Shown piece after piece: positions 27,180 through 37,717 of a stretch of DNA of 64,000 nucleotides (position 1 is its first letter; every line of letters starts with the position of its first letter). The position numbers were made by a program, and so were the translations under genes. Source of the stretch: Phycisphaerae bacterium (lineage in GTDB: Bacteria > Planctomycetota > Phycisphaerae > UBA1845 > Fen-1342); the NCBI GenBank assembly GCA_028277645.1, contig JANQFV010000037.1:62001-126000 (forward strand), given 5' to 3'. Under the pieces are notes generated by a model that saw only the letters and a program-made list of their open reading frames with translations, did no database searches and had not been told where the DNA came from.

Positions 27180-27740
27180 TTAGAACCGCGAGCGACTTTT
27201 GCGAGTGGCCTCCAACGCCTCCAATGCCTCTACGAGCTCTTCCGCGGCGGCGGTCGCTCGTTTCTGGAGGCCCGACAGGAGTGCCATCTCACGTCTTGCA
27301 CGGTGCTCATGGTCGGGGTCGGTGGTGAGGTCTTCGAGTAGCGAGATGTACTGCAACATCATTTCGCCAAGCACGTCAACCGTCTTTCTTGAGGCAGCCT
27401 CCATCTCCTCGGTCATTGCGATGCAACCGGTCAGCATGAGCTTGGTTTCCTCGTGCAGCGAGTAGCTGTCCCGGAAGAGTTTCTCGCACTCGGCGAACTT
27501 GCCTTCGGCTTGGGCAAGGTCGGTCTCAGCGTGAGACAGTTCGGCCTCAGCTTGAGACAGCTCGGTCTCTAGCTGGCGAACGCGGCGTTCCAGCTTCACG
27601 CCTTCGTCCTGCCACGCCTGGCCCCACTCGTCAGCCTCCTGAAGTTCTCGCCGCAGCGACTGGAGTTCGGCCTCGGATGTCCCTGAGCAAGCAAGACCAC
27701 CGGCAAACGCGACGGCCAGAACGATAAACGCGAGTCTCAT
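27180..27740 (-). CDS. Coiled-coil lipoprotein
   Basis: The 186-residue product begins with a short signal ending GGLACSG, a plausible though not ideal lipobox with Cys 18. Residues 25-85 are strongly heptad-like, with near-repeats LSQAEAE, LSHAETD and LAQAEGK, indicating a coiled coil. The second half is helical and charged, with two further Cys. The family is not recognised; the architecture suits a periplasmic anchored spacer or trimer. ATG 27740 has GGGAGG six bases upstream. It is 75 bases after the toxin gene on the same strand. Confidence 0.7.
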   Translation of the reverse strand: MRLAFIVLAVAFAGGLACSGTSEAELQSLRRELQEADEWGQAWQDEGVKLERRVRQLETELSQAEAELSHAETDLAQAEGKFAECEKLFRDSYSLHEETKLMLTGCIAMTEEMEAASRKTVDVLGEMMLQYISLLEDLTTDPDHEHRARREMALLSGLQKRATAAAEELVEALEALEATRKSRSRF

Positions 27741-27815
27741 GTCGAGCCTCCCTAGCTACTCCCCCTGATCTGTCAACCACCCCACGGCCGCCGATGCCAT
27801 CATGGCCGCCCGTGC

Positions 27816-28181
27816 CTATCCGCCGAAGACGCCTCGGATCTTCGCCTGCACTTCTGAGAGAATCGAATTCGGCAAACACCCAAGTCTCCGGATCACGACC
27901 ATCCCGGAGATAGTGTAGGGTTTGGTCCATTTCACGTAGGAGGACTTCTTCAGCTTCGTGGCGGCGAAGGACTTGTCGGTGTCGAGAATCGGAAATGAGT
28001 ACCGCAGGCTCTTCGGCTCTATAGAGCTGATTGGCACAATCACGAAATCGTCGCCACGGTTGTACTTATCGCCTGAAACCACCAGTGCAGGTCGGATCTT
28101 GCTTCCGCTCCGATCTGTGTGGGGGTACTGAATCAGCAGTATGTCCCCTGCATCAAACCGGGGTGCCGTCGTCGGGTCCAT
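27816..28181 (-). CDS. MazF/PemK-family toxin
   Basis: A 121-residue type II toxin candidate. Features of the PemK/MazF ribonuclease fold are visible: GDILLIQYPHTDRSGSKIRP followed by ALVVSGDKYN, then DFVIVPISS and the late KLKKSSYVKW. The Arg-Pro after the first strand is the usual family site. ATG 28181 has GAGG six bases upstream and overlaps the preceding small gene by 29 bases, typical of antitoxin-toxin pairs. A TTG/ATG pair a few codons upstream is also open. The target sequence of the RNase cannot be read from the sequence. Confidence 0.85.
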   Translation of the reverse strand: MDPTTAPRFDAGDILLIQYPHTDRSGSKIRPALVVSGDKYNRGDDFVIVPISSIEPKSLRYSFPILDTDKSFAATKLKKSSYVKWTKPYTISGMVVIRRLGCLPNSILSEVQAKIRGVFGG

Positions 28182-28365
28182 AGATGTCCTCGGCCGCATC
28201 AAGCCAGAAGTCTAAACTGCCCGAAAGCTCGACGAGTCGCATCGACTGATCGGGCGTCGGATCTGACTCTTCGACCCAGATTTGACATGCGTTCGGCACT
28301 GTCACCGGCTCGTCTTCAATCAACTCACGCGGAGCGATCTCCAGAGCCTCAGATTGCTGAGTCAT
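28153..28365 (-). CDS. Probable antitoxin of the MazF/PemK pair
   Basis: Seventy residues, no DNA-binding motif visible. The C-terminal part, SGSLDFWLDAAEDIYGPDDG, is an acidic, aromatic stretch like the toxin-binding tails of small antitoxins that sit next to PemK/MazF toxins. The ATG at 28365 has GGAGG seven bases upstream and follows the DUF6941 stop by one base; the 3' end overlaps the toxin start. The antitoxin role is inferred from position and the tail. Confidence 0.75.
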   Translation of the reverse strand: MTQQSEALEIAPRELIEDEPVTVPNACQIWVEESDPTPDQSMRLVELSGSLDFWLDAAEDIYGPDDGTPV

Positions 28366-28366
28366 C

Positions 28367-28765
28367 TCAGTCCTCCCGTGCTTCTGGCGCCTCGACTTCG
28401 AACGGACGCTGCAGGAGCAGGTGATCGTCACCCCAGAATTGGATGTAGTACCGACCCCGTTCCGGAAACTGAAGCCCCTGCAACATGAACATGAAATCGC
28501 AGATCGTCGTTCGGTCGGCCTCTTTGGGCGGAGGCCCCTCCAATTCGGCAACAACCTTGTTCGTCTCGGCGTGTTCAATGCGGACCCGGAACTGCGTTCC
28601 GGGGTGGACATCGGTGACCGCCGCGTAGATTGACATTCGCGGGTGCGTAGCCGGAACGCGAGGAGCGTTGATGCGGTTGAACAGCCCGACAAGGGCCGTC
28701 TTCCCGCTTGGCTCCTTATAGATGTTGTCGCAGACAACAAGAGCGATTGGTGATGGTTTCATCAT
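28367..28765 (-). CDS. DUF6941-like protein at the head of the TA operon
   Basis: A 132-residue soluble protein. It begins MMKPSPIALVVCDNIYKEP, followed by GKTALVGLFNRI, and ends PERGRYYIQFWGDDHLLLQRPFEV. This matches my recollection of the DUF6941 family, a beta-rich domain of unknown function. Its TGA lies one base before the antitoxin ATG, so all three genes are probably translated from one message. It could be an unrelated passenger or a third component. Two ATGs are in tandem at the start; a candidate promoter is 78 bases upstream. Confidence 0.75.
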   Translation of the reverse strand: MMKPSPIALVVCDNIYKEPSGKTALVGLFNRINAPRVPATHPRMSIYAAVTDVHPGTQFRVRIEHAETNKVVAELEGPPPKEADRTTICDFMFMLQGLQFPERGRYYIQFWGDDHLLLQRPFEVEAPEARED

Positions 28766-29212
28766 CTTTGGCACACAGTACCTGTTCCGGTCACAGCAGA
28801 ATGGCAATCGGTTCGCTATGGGATGATCGAAGCTCCGTCTGCAGTTTACCATCCGCCAGGTTAGCCTGACAAGCGGGCGACCAGGCTCCGTCCGAGAGGA
28901 GCATCGCTCTTTGCACAGCGGATTGCGACGTACGCACCTCAAAACCGCAAGCAATGGTGGTATCGGCAATTCCGGGCCTGGGTATGATATCGGTCTTCTT
29001 CCCCGGGGACTCGTCCAATCGTCCTCTTCATCGTCGGATTCCGTGCTCGTCTTCGTGAAGCGTGTGTCGAAGGAACGAATAGAAGGGCCAATCCGCCGTT
29101 AGGACGGGGCGTCTGCGCGGACCTGATCGCTCGCTTGACTCGGCGCCTCCCTCCAAGGGGCGGGTGCCGGACCGGTCCAGCGCGGGAACGGACCCTGCCC
29201 GTCACAAGAGAA
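28766..29212. other. Intergenic stretch without a supported gene
   Basis: About 450 bases between the DUF6941 gene and the tRNA terminator. Frames of 60-95 codons exist on both strands but have no ribosome binding site, no family likeness and poor codon bias. The only signal I support is the promoter at 28843-28872. Confidence 0.5.
28843..28872 (-). promoter_or_regulatory. Candidate promoter of the DUF6941-antitoxin-toxin operon
   Basis: Minus strand TTGTCA, 18 bases, TAAACT: five of six and four of six matches to consensus. Transcription would begin about 70 bases before the DUF6941 ATG. Confidence 0.4.
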
Positions 29213-29238
29213 GACCCCGCCAATTCCTCGACGGGGCC
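29213..29238 (-). terminator. Terminator after tRNA-Ala
   Basis: Minus-strand stem GGCCCCG / CGGGGTC with a 12-base loop, followed by TTCTCTTGT, starts about 16 bases after the tRNA 3' end. Confidence 0.6.
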
Positions 29239-29253
29239 TTCCGTGTTTCAGAT

Positions 29254-29326
<73 letters not shown>

Positions 29327-29335
29327 AGACACTCT

Positions 29336-29363
29336 ATTATACTTCGGCCGCAGTAGGCCGCAA
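29336..29363 (-). promoter_or_regulatory. Promoter of tRNA-Ala
   Basis: Minus strand TTGCGG, 16 bases, and a perfect TATAAT. The expected start is two or three bases ahead of the mature tRNA 5' end, a very short leader. Confidence 0.7.
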
Positions 29364-29471
29364 AACTCGGCCGCGCTCAAGTCTCGCGGCGGGCGGCGCC
29401 TGTCCGGCCTTGCCTCGCGGTCCGCGGCGCGTAGAACCCGCCCTACTCTTGCGCGGCCACAAAATCCACGC

Positions 29472-29882
29472 TCAGCCCTGCGCCGCGATGCGCTCCGCCA
29501 GCGCCGTCAGTTCCTCTGCCGTGACCTGCTTCTTGTTCCAGCGAAAGCCGAGCCCGTCGCCCTTCTTGCGCGGAATAATGTGGAAGTGTACGTGCTGCAC
29601 TTCCTGCCCAGCTTCGGAGCCGTTGTTCAGCAGGACGTTGTACGCCGCTGCGCCTGTCGCCGCCAGAATCCGTTTCGCCAACTGCGGCAACACCGCCGTC
29701 ACCGCCGCCAGCTCTTCAGCCGGCAGATCTTCCAGCCGCGCCACCGCGCGCTTCGGGATGACCAGCGTGTGTCCTTCGGCCAGCGGATTAATATCGAGGA
29801 ACGCAAACACGTGTTCGTTCTCGAACACGCGCTGGCACGGAATGTCGCCGGCGACGATCTTCGTGAAAATCGTCTCGGCCAC
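29472..29882 (-). CDS. HIT-family nucleotide hydrolase (HinT-like)
   Basis: A 136-residue histidine-triad protein with IFTKIVAGDIPCQRVFEN, NPLAEGHTLVIPK and the catalytic HVHFHIIPR. Such enzymes hydrolyse AMP-lysine, aminoacyl-adenylates or ADP-ribose-like compounds. The true start is a GTG at 29882 with GGAG seven bases upstream, four bases past the rplQ stop; the same frame stays open through rplQ but that part is only shadow. It is thus the distal gene of the ribosomal operon. Confidence 0.9.
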   Translation of the reverse strand: MAETIFTKIVAGDIPCQRVFENEHVFAFLDINPLAEGHTLVIPKRAVARLEDLPAEELAAVTAVLPQLAKRILAATGAAAYNVLLNNGSEAGQEVQHVHFHIIPRKKGDGLGFRWNKKQVTAEELTALAERIAAQG

Positions 29883-29886
29883 GACG

Positions 29887-30627
29887 CTACTCCGACTTCT
29901 TCTCTTCCGCCTCAGCCGCGGCTTCCGGAGCGGGCGCTTCGGGCGCGGACTCCTCGACCGGTGCAGTCTCAGCTTCCGGCGCCGGCTCAGCCTTCGCCTT
30001 ACCACTCTTGCGACGGCCGCGATGCGCACGCTGCTTGCCGGCGTAGACGTTGTACTTCACACGCGCCCGGCGGCGACGCTCGGTCTTGGCCGCATTCTTC
30101 TCGCGCGGATCATCGTCGTCGCTGACGATCTGGAGGATCGCGAGTTGTCCGCCGTCACCCAGCCGGCGCTCCGCCAGCTTGATAACGCGGGTGTAACCGC
30201 CGCTGCAACCCTTCGCTTCGTTGCGTTTCTTCAGCGCCGGGCCGATCTCGGCAAACAGCTTGTGCAGGACGGACTCGGCGGTGAACTTCAGCCCGGGGCG
30301 CGTCTTGTTCTCGCGATACCGCCGGCCGGAGCGCGACCGCAGCGTTTTCGCGCGCTTGGCATCGCTCATCCCGTCATAGTCTTCCTGATGGTCCTTCGGG
30401 ATGATCGCGCGATCCTGCATGAGCGCTTCGGCCCGCTGCCGCGCGGCCAGGCTGCCGTCGATCGCGAGTGTGATGAGCTTCTCAGCAAACGCGCGGACCT
30501 CTTTGGCCTTGACGATGGTGGTACGCACCTCGCCGTGCTCGAACAGACTCTGCACGAGGTTACGCCGCAGGGCCACGCGGTGGCTCGACGAGCGGTTCAA
30601 TCTTCGACCGTGTACGCGGTGTCGCAT
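29887..30627 (-). CDS. rplQ: 50S ribosomal protein L17 with extended C-terminus
   Basis: The L17 core (residues 1-170) starts MRHRVHGRRLNRSSSHRVAL and ends with the ILQIVSD region; it is longer than usual because of an insert between residues 75 and 110. A basic segment and a 45-residue Ala/Pro/Glu-rich tail follow (AEPAPEAETAPVEESAPEAP and so on). The protein totals 246 residues, against about 120 in most bacteria. ATG start, five bases after the rpoA stop. Confidence 0.95.
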   Translation of the reverse strand: MRHRVHGRRLNRSSSHRVALRRNLVQSLFEHGEVRTTIVKAKEVRAFAEKLITLAIDGSLAARQRAEALMQDRAIIPKDHQEDYDGMSDAKRAKTLRSRSGRRYRENKTRPGLKFTAESVLHKLFAEIGPALKKRNEAKGCSGGYTRVIKLAERRLGDGGQLAILQIVSDDDDPREKNAAKTERRRRARVKYNVYAGKQRAHRGRRKSGKAKAEPAPEAETAPVEESAPEAPAPEAAAEAEEKKSE

Positions 30628-30632
30628 GGGAC

Positions 30633-31691
30633 TTACCCCAGATTCTCAAACGAGGAAGCGGACGGATCGGCATCCGCGGGCCCCGCCGGCAGCCCGGCAC
30701 CGGCCGTCTGCTCGACGCTCAGGCCCAGCGAGAGCCCCTGCTCCGCCAACTTCTCTTTAACTTCAATCAACGACGTCTTTCCAAAACTCCGCAACTGGAG
30801 CAGCTCGTCTTCATTGAACCGCACCAGTTCGCCGATGGTCGTGACCTTGGCCGCTTCGAGACAATTGCTCGCGCGAACCGACAGGTCGAGCGACGCCAGC
30901 GGCCGCTCCAGCTTCTGCCGCAGCTCATCGTCGCCCGGCAACGCCGTCGGCTCCGGCATGCTGTCGCCGGCCACCATCTGCTCACCCAGCTCGTAGTACT
31001 GCACGAATGGGTTCAGGTGCTTGCGCAGAATCTTGGCCGCCTCGACCAGGGCATCTTCCGGAGTGGTCGTGCCCTTGGTCCAGACTTCCATCACCAGTCG
31101 GTCATAATTGACCTTCTGACCGACACGCGTGTCTTCGGTGCCGTACCGAACGCGCGTCACCGGCGAAAACAACGCATCGATCGGGATCACCCCGATCTCG
31201 GTGTTGTCGTCGGTCAGCTCCGAGGCCGGGACGTAACCACGGCCGCGCGCGACGGTCAGCTCGGCCGAGAAGCTCACATCCTCGGTCAGCGTCGCGATCA
31301 ACAGATCCGGGTTGTTTACCGTGATCGCTGCGTCGCACTGAAAATCGCCGGCCCGGATCTCGCCGGTCTTGCTGCGCTCGACGCGCATCGTCTTGGGCTG
31401 CTCGCTGTCGAGGTCGACCACGATGCCCTTGATATTCAGCAGAATGTCGGTCACATCCTGGTACACGCCGCGCAGGGACGTGAACTCGTGGTCCGCGCCC
31501 GCGATGCGCACGTGCGTCACGGCAGAACCTTCCAGGCTCGAGAGTAGAATACGCCGCAGGCTGTTGCCGACAGTCGTACCAAACCCGCGCTCGAAGGGCT
31601 CGATTGAAAAGCGTCCGTACTTCTCGCTGCTGACCGCGTCGTCCTTGACGACCCGCGTCGGCAGTTCCAGGCCACGCCATCTGATCCGCAT
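30633..31691 (-). CDS. rpoA: RNA polymerase alpha subunit
   Basis: Alpha subunit, 352 residues. The N-terminal dimerisation domain shows EPFERGFGTTVGNSLRRILL, and the C-terminal domain LDLSVRASNCLEAAKVTTIGEL, which contacts UP elements and activators. A 25-residue Ala/Pro/Ser-rich tail follows. ATG 31691 has GGGAGG upstream; an upstream in-frame extension to 31748 is not supported. Alpha operon order S13-S11-S4-alpha-L17 is intact. Confidence 0.97.
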   Translation of the reverse strand: MRIRWRGLELPTRVVKDDAVSSEKYGRFSIEPFERGFGTTVGNSLRRILLSSLEGSAVTHVRIAGADHEFTSLRGVYQDVTDILLNIKGIVVDLDSEQPKTMRVERSKTGEIRAGDFQCDAAITVNNPDLLIATLTEDVSFSAELTVARGRGYVPASELTDDNTEIGVIPIDALFSPVTRVRYGTEDTRVGQKVNYDRLVMEVWTKGTTTPEDALVEAAKILRKHLNPFVQYYELGEQMVAGDSMPEPTALPGDDELRQKLERPLASLDLSVRASNCLEAAKVTTIGELVRFNEDELLQLRSFGKTSLIEVKEKLAEQGLSLGLSVEQTAGAGLPAGPADADPSASSFENLG

Positions 31692-31754
31692 ATCCAACTC
31701 GCCTCCCGAGACCGCGCCAGGCCCCCGAATACATCCGCTCGTCGCCACGAGGCA

Positions 31755-32396
31755 CTACCGCGAGCAGAACTCGACAATCAGTTGTTCTTCCACCGGAATC
31801 AGCACGTCATCGCGACCCGGCAGCCCGACGACCGTCGCCTCGATCTTGCTCGGATCGACGTTCAGCCAGGCCTGTGTGGGCGGGTTCGACACACCTTCGA
31901 GCAGGGCCATCTGTGCGCGAACGTGCTTCTCGCTCTTTTCCCGCGCGCGGATCGTGATCTTATCGCCGACGCTTACCAGGAAGCTCGGGCGATCGACCTT
32001 TCGGCCGTTGACCATGATGTGGCCGTGTACAACAGCCTGCCGCGCGCCGCGCCGGCCCGCGACGAACCGCGTCTTGTAGACGACGTTGTCCAACCGGCGC
32101 TCCAGCAGTTGCAGCAGCTCTTCGCCTGTGTTGCCCGCGCTGCGCGCGGCCATTTCGAAGTAGCGCCGGAACTGCTTTTCGAGCACGCCGTAGTGCCGCT
32201 TGACCTTCTGCTTCTCGCGCAGTCGAACCGCATAGTCCGAAGACTTGCCGCGCCGCCACATGTGCATGCCGGGCGGGTAGTTCTTGTACTCGCGCTCCAG
32301 CGGGTTCTTACCGGTCTCGTCACGGATCGGCTTGAGCATCAAGTTGATGCCTTCGCGTCGCGACAACCGTGTGCTGGGTCCCGTGTATCTACTCAT
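31755..32396 (-). CDS. rpsD: 30S ribosomal protein S4
   Basis: S4 binds 16S rRNA early in assembly and is often the translational repressor of this operon. Starts MSRYTGPSTRLSRREGINLM; the S4 RNA-binding domain is LERRLDNVVYKTRFVAGRRGARQ. Length 213. No Cys-rich zinc motif at the N-terminus, so it is the zinc-free form. ATG, three bases after the S11 stop. Confidence 0.97.
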   Translation of the reverse strand: MSRYTGPSTRLSRREGINLMLKPIRDETGKNPLEREYKNYPPGMHMWRRGKSSDYAVRLREKQKVKRHYGVLEKQFRRYFEMAARSAGNTGEELLQLLERRLDNVVYKTRFVAGRRGARQAVVHGHIMVNGRKVDRPSFLVSVGDKITIRAREKSEKHVRAQMALLEGVSNPPTQAWLNVDPSKIEATVVGLPGRDDVLIPVEEQLIVEFCSR

Positions 32397-32399
32397 CGT

Positions 32400-32804
32400 T
32401 TACACTCTCCGACGCTTGCGGGGACGGCAACCGTTGTGCGGCAGCGGCGTAACGTCCTCGATCGACTGAATCCGCAGTCCGGCGGCCTGCAACGCGGTGA
32501 TCGCCGACTCGCGACCCGCGCCCGGGCCTTTCACCCGCACCTCAACCTCAACCACGCCGTGCTTCTTCGCCTCATTGGCGGCGAACTGCGCGGCGCGCTG
32601 CGCGGCAAACGGCGTGCTCTTACGGGCACCGACGAACTTTTTGTCGCCACCCGAGGCGGGCACCGAACCGGCGGACGCCCAGCACAACGTATCACCGTTA
32701 ATGTCGGTGATGGTGATGACCGTATTGTTGAACGTCGCCTTGATATGCGCCACACCCTTCGCGACGTTACGCTTCGTACGACGTTTGCTGCCTGCCTTAG
32801 CCAA
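32400..32804 (-). CDS. rpsK: 30S ribosomal protein S11
   Basis: S11 of the platform, 134 residues. [19 protein letters not shown] and the C-terminal [18 protein letters not shown] are diagnostic. The start appears to be TTG ([12 protein letters not shown]), since no ATG is close and the N-terminus fits the family. Confidence 0.96.
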   Translation of the reverse strand: MAKAGSKRRTKRNVAKGVAHIKATFNNTVITITDINGDTLCWASAGSVPASGGDKKFVGARKSTPFAAQRAAQFAANEAKKHGVVEVEVRVKGPGAGRESAITALQAAGLRIQSIEDVTPLPHNGCRPRKRRRV

Positions 32805-32833
32805 TGATCCGTCTCCTGCTTCGAGTCAGCGGG

Positions 32834-33217
32834 TTACCGCATCTCCTTCACGCCCTTCTTGCCCGCGACCGTCTTACGCGGCCCCTTGCGCGTCCGCGCG
32901 TTGGTGCGCGTCCGCTGCCCGCGCACGGGCAGACCGCGAATGTGCCGCAAACCGCGATAGCAGCGAATCTCACGCAGGCGCGAGATGTTCTGCGCCACCT
33001 GCCGCCGAAGCTGCCCCTCGACCACGTAATCATTCTCGATGATCGCGGCGATGCGGCTGACCTCTTCTTCGCTCAGCTTGTTGGCCCGCACGTCCGGAGC
33101 GATGTCTGCCTTTTTCAGGATTTCCATCGCCCGGGCGGGGCCGACTCCGTAGATGTACCGCAGCGCAACGTCGATGCGCTTGCCCGCGGGAATGTCAACA
33201 CCAGCTACACGTGGCAT
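32834..33217 (-). CDS. rpsM: 30S ribosomal protein S13
   Basis: S13 of the 30S head, 127 residues. [20 protein letters not shown] and [20 protein letters not shown] are diagnostic. ATG 33217 is preferred to the longer open frame that runs into rpmJ. The basic C-terminal tail that reaches the P-site is intact. Confidence 0.97.
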   Translation of the reverse strand: MPRVAGVDIPAGKRIDVALRYIYGVGPARAMEILKKADIAPDVRANKLSEEEVSRIAAIIENDYVVEGQLRRQVAQNISRLREIRCYRGLRHIRGLPVRGQRTRTNARTRKGPRKTVAGKKGVKEMR

Positions 33218-33240
33218 AAGCGACGATCCTCGTTTGCGGC

Positions 33241-33354
33241 CTAACCCTGCCGCTGCTTGTGACGCGGATTGGTGCAGATCACGCGCACCACGCCCTTCCG
33301 CTTCACGATCTTGCAGTTCTCGCAAATACGCTTGACGCTGCTGCGTACTTTCAT
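33241..33354 (-). CDS. rpmJ: 50S ribosomal protein L36
   Basis: A 37-residue protein starting [20 protein letters not shown] and ending NPRHKQRQG. The zinc ligands C11, C14, C27 and H32 are present, so this is the C+ form. It lies between map and rpsM; infA, which often sits here, is missing. Confidence 0.97.
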   Translation of the reverse strand: MKVRSSVKRICENCKIVKRKGVVRVICTNPRHKQRQG

Positions 33355-33384
33355 CACTCGTCCTCCCGCCGCTGACGCGGGAAA

Positions 33385-34170
33385 CTATCTGCCGTTCGTC
33401 AGAACCTCAGCACCCGTCGGCGTCACCGCCACGCTGTGCTCAAAATGCGCCGCATACAAGCCGTCCTTCGTACAGACCGGCCAGCCCGATTCGTCGCCCA
33501 ATACGACCGTCGGATCGCCGGCGGTCACCATCGGCTCGATCGCCAGCGTCATCCCGGGCTCCAGCTTGAAGTCACCAGTCCGTTGCCGCCGGTCGTAGTA
33601 GTTCGGGATCTTCGGCTCCTCGTGCATCTCGCGGCCAATTCCGTGGCCAACAAACTCCCGCACGACCCCAAAGCCGTGATCCTCGATCCACTTCTGTATC
33701 TGGCTGGCCACATCACTCCAGTGGAGTCCGGGCCGAATTTCGCGTATCGCGATCGCCAACGCTTCACGCGTAACGTCCAGCAACTTCCGGGTCTCGTCGG
33801 TGACCTGGCCGACCGCGAAAGTCCGGGCCGAATCGCCGCAATACCCTTTCAGCCGCACACCGCAATCCACGCTGACCACGTCGCCCTCACACAGAGGCTG
33901 GTCGGACGGAATGCCGTGTACGACCTCTTCGTTCACCGACGAGCAGATGCACGCCGGAAACGGAAAACGCGCCTGCGGGTGCCGCACACCCTTGAACAGC
34001 GGCGTGCCGCCGGCCTCCGCGATCATCGCGGCGGCGCGTTCTTCCAGAGCGACTGTTGTGACGCCGGGCTCGATCATGGTGCTCAATTCGTCGAGCACCT
34101 GGCACACCACCCGACCTGCCGCCCGGAGCAGTTCAATCTCCCGGGGCGACTTGATCACGATCTTCGCCAT
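33385..34170 (-). CDS. map: Methionine aminopeptidase, type I
   Basis: Removes the initiator Met from nascent chains. Pita-bread fold motifs: [29 protein letters not shown] (two metal-binding Asp), [12 protein letters not shown] (His) and [12 protein letters not shown] (Glu), with the last Glu in FEHSVAVT. Length 261. Its ATG overlaps the adk stop by one base. No N-terminal zinc or SH3 extension. Confidence 0.97.
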   Translation of the reverse strand: MAKIVIKSPREIELLRAAGRVVCQVLDELSTMIEPGVTTVALEERAAAMIAEAGGTPLFKGVRHPQARFPFPACICSSVNEEVVHGIPSDQPLCEGDVVSVDCGVRLKGYCGDSARTFAVGQVTDETRKLLDVTREALAIAIREIRPGLHWSDVASQIQKWIEDHGFGVVREFVGHGIGREMHEEPKIPNYYDRRQRTGDFKLEPGMTLAIEPMVTAGDPTVVLGDESGWPVCTKDGLYAAHFEHSVAVTPTGAEVLTNGR

Positions 34171-34834
34171 CAGTCGCCTGTGTCACCTACGATGCGAGCG
34201 ACCGTCGCCTGCACGGCGTCAGCGCCCGCCGACGAATCCACAGAGTGCAACAAACCGCCCGCCTGGTAGTACTCCACCAGCGGCGCCGTCTGCGCACGAT
34301 ACGTTTCCAGCCTGGTTCGAACGACCTCTTCGCGATCGTCCTTGCGCTGGATGATCTCGTTGCCACATTTGTCACACACGCCGGACTTGGCCGGCGGGAG
34401 GAAACTGAGATTATACGTCGCGCCGCAATCGACGCAAACCCTTCGCTCAACGATCCTTCTGACGATCTCTGCATCGTCGAGCTGGAAATCAACCACCGCG
34501 TCGATCGACAGGCCACGCTCCGCGAGGCCAACTTTCAGCGACTCCGCTTGCGGCACTGTCCGGGGAAATCCATCGAGGATGAAACCGGTTCCGGCCGGCA
34601 GCTTGTCGATCGCCGCCAGCATCACGCCCGTGATCACCTCGTCCGGGACCAGTGTGCCGGCGTCCATATATTGGGCAGCCTTGCGGCCGATCTCGCTGCC
34701 GTCCTTCCGCTCACGCCGCAGCGCATCGCCGCTGGATAGCTGCACGATCCCCAGCCGCTCCGCGAGCCGTCCGGCCTGCGTGCCTTTGCCCGAGCCGGGC
34801 GGGCCGAGAAAAATGAGTCGTCGCGCCGCGGCCA

Positions 34835-34835
<1 letters not shown>
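34170..34835 (-). CDS. adk: Adenylate kinase, zinc-LID type
   Basis: Interconverts ATP + AMP and 2 ADP. P-loop GPPGSGKGTQ at residues 11-20, DGFPRT at 88-93, and a long LID with four Cys (C134, C137, C154, C157) that probably bind zinc. Length 221. The ATG overlaps the secY stop; secY-adk-map is the classic order. Confidence 0.97.
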
Positions 34836-36202
<1,367 letters not shown>

Positions 36203-36232
36203 CTGCGTGTGACCTCTCGCCGCTGGGGCTTA

Positions 36233-36949
36233 TCAGCTCTCCGACTTCGACTCGTCCGCGTCGCCGCCGACCTTGGGTTCCTCACCGGCGGGTGGCTCGG
36301 CTGAATCTTTCGGCTTCTCGTCCGCCGGCTGCTCGGCGGGCGTTGCCTTCTCTGCCGGAGCCGGTTCGGCCGGCTTATCAGCGACCGGCTGCTCCGCCGC
36401 GGGGGCCGGTTTGGCGACCTCGGCCTTGGCTTTCGCCTTGACCTTGAGCGTCCGCTCATTGGTATTTCGCTTGGCCTTCGCCTGGTCCGCCGGATCCGGC
36501 CGCGTGATCAACTCCGCCTCACCGCCGGCCTGCTCTATGATCCCGCGGGCCTTGGCGCTGAAAGCGTGGGCAACGACGCTCATTTTCTTGGTGAGCTTGC
36601 CATCGCCGAGGATCTTCACCAGCGAGTTCGGGCCATCGATCAGCCGCGCCTCTGCCAACGCAGCCAGATCGACCTTGTCGCCGTCGTTGAAGCGGGCCTC
36701 AATCTGCTTGATGTTCACCGTCTCGAAGCGCGTGGCGAACTGCACGTTACTGAAGCCGCGCTTCGGCAGCCGGCGGAAGATCGGCATCTGACCGCCTTCG
36801 TGGACAGGCCGCGCACCGCCACCCGAACGCGATTGGCAGCCCTTGTGTCCGCGGCCGCAGGTCTTGCCCACGCCGCTGCTCTCGCCGCGCCCGACGCGTT
36901 TGCGCTTCTTGTGCTTGCCGGCCAGTTTCGTGATCTCGTTCAGCATCAT
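36233..36949 (-). CDS. rplO: 50S ribosomal protein L15 with extended C-terminus
   Basis: The L15 core runs to about residue 150: KRKRVGRGESSGVGKTCGRG, GGGARPVHEGGQMPIFRRLP, then the C-terminal L18e-like domain. An unusual 85-residue tail follows, rich in Lys/Ala then Pro/Ala/Glu. The total of 238 is far above the usual 145-150. Two ATGs overlap the rpsE stop (ATGA). rpmD (L30), normally between S5 and L15, is absent. Confidence 0.95.
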   Translation of the reverse strand: MMLNEITKLAGKHKKRKRVGRGESSGVGKTCGRGHKGCQSRSGGGARPVHEGGQMPIFRRLPKRGFSNVQFATRFETVNIKQIEARFNDGDKVDLAALAEARLIDGPNSLVKILGDGKLTKKMSVVAHAFSAKARGIIEQAGGEAELITRPDPADQAKAKRNTNERTLKVKAKAKAEVAKPAPAAEQPVADKPAEPAPAEKATPAEQPADEKPKDSAEPPAGEEPKVGGDADESKSES

Positions 36950-37695
36950 TGCTCGTCACCCTCGGCCTGCGGGGTTTCCGTCGGCGGCTCAGACGCCTGT
37001 GCCGGAGGTTCGGCCGGTGCGGGTGCGGGCGGCTCCTGCGCCTTGGGCGGAGCCGTCTCGCGCTTCCGCTCAGCCGAAGCGCCGCGTGCCGCAGGCTCCT
37101 CAGCCTTGCGCTCTTTTTCCGGCTCGGGTTCAGGCTCCGGCGGCAGGTCCACGCCTACGCCGCGGAGGGCCTCAATCTGAGCCCGCGTCCGCAACGAACG
37201 CAGCCCTTCGATCGTGGCCTTCACGAGGTTCTTCGGGCTGGTCGAGCCATAGCACTTGGTCAGCACGTCCTTCACGCCGGCCAGTTCAAGCACGGCGCGC
37301 GGCGCCGAGCCGGCGATGACGCCGGTACCGGGCGACGCCGGGATCAACACGATGCGGCTCGAGCCAAAACGACCGATTGTCCGGTGTGGCAGCGTGTTGC
37401 CACGCAACGGCACCGGGAACATGCCGCGGCGAGCCTGCTTAATCCCCTTCTCGACGGCAGGCGGGACCTCGTTAGCCTTGCCGTAGCCGAACCCAACCTG
37501 TCCCTTGCGGTCACCCACGACGACCAACGCTCCAAACGAGAATCGCCGGCCACCCTTCACGACCGTAGCACAGCGATAGAGCTTGACGACGGTATCCTCA
37601 ATACTCCGATCGTCATCGAATTCGCTGGGGCGACTGTCGCGCTGTCCGCGACCACGTCCACCGCCGGGCCTGCCTCTTGTCGGTCTGACTGCCAT
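36946..37695 (-). CDS. rpsE: 30S ribosomal protein S5 with extended C-terminus
   Basis: The S5 core (residues 20-175) has VVKGGRRFSFGALVVVGDRK, GYGKANEVPPAVEKG and LVKATIEGLRSLRTR. After it comes a tail of about 65 residues that is rich in Glu, Pro and Ala (EPEPEPEKERKAEEPAARGA and so on). The total of 249 compares with about 165 usually. ATG start. The 3' end overlaps rplO by four bases. Confidence 0.95.
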   Translation of the reverse strand: MAVRPTRGRPGGGRGRGQRDSRPSEFDDDRSIEDTVVKLYRCATVVKGGRRFSFGALVVVGDRKGQVGFGYGKANEVPPAVEKGIKQARRGMFPVPLRGNTLPHRTIGRFGSSRIVLIPASPGTGVIAGSAPRAVLELAGVKDVLTKCYGSTSPKNLVKATIEGLRSLRTRAQIEALRGVGVDLPPEPEPEPEKERKAEEPAARGASAERKRETAPPKAQEPPAPAPAEPPAQASEPPTETPQAEGDEQ

Positions 37696-37717
37696 AACGT
37701 CGTCTCGCTGTCGTTAG

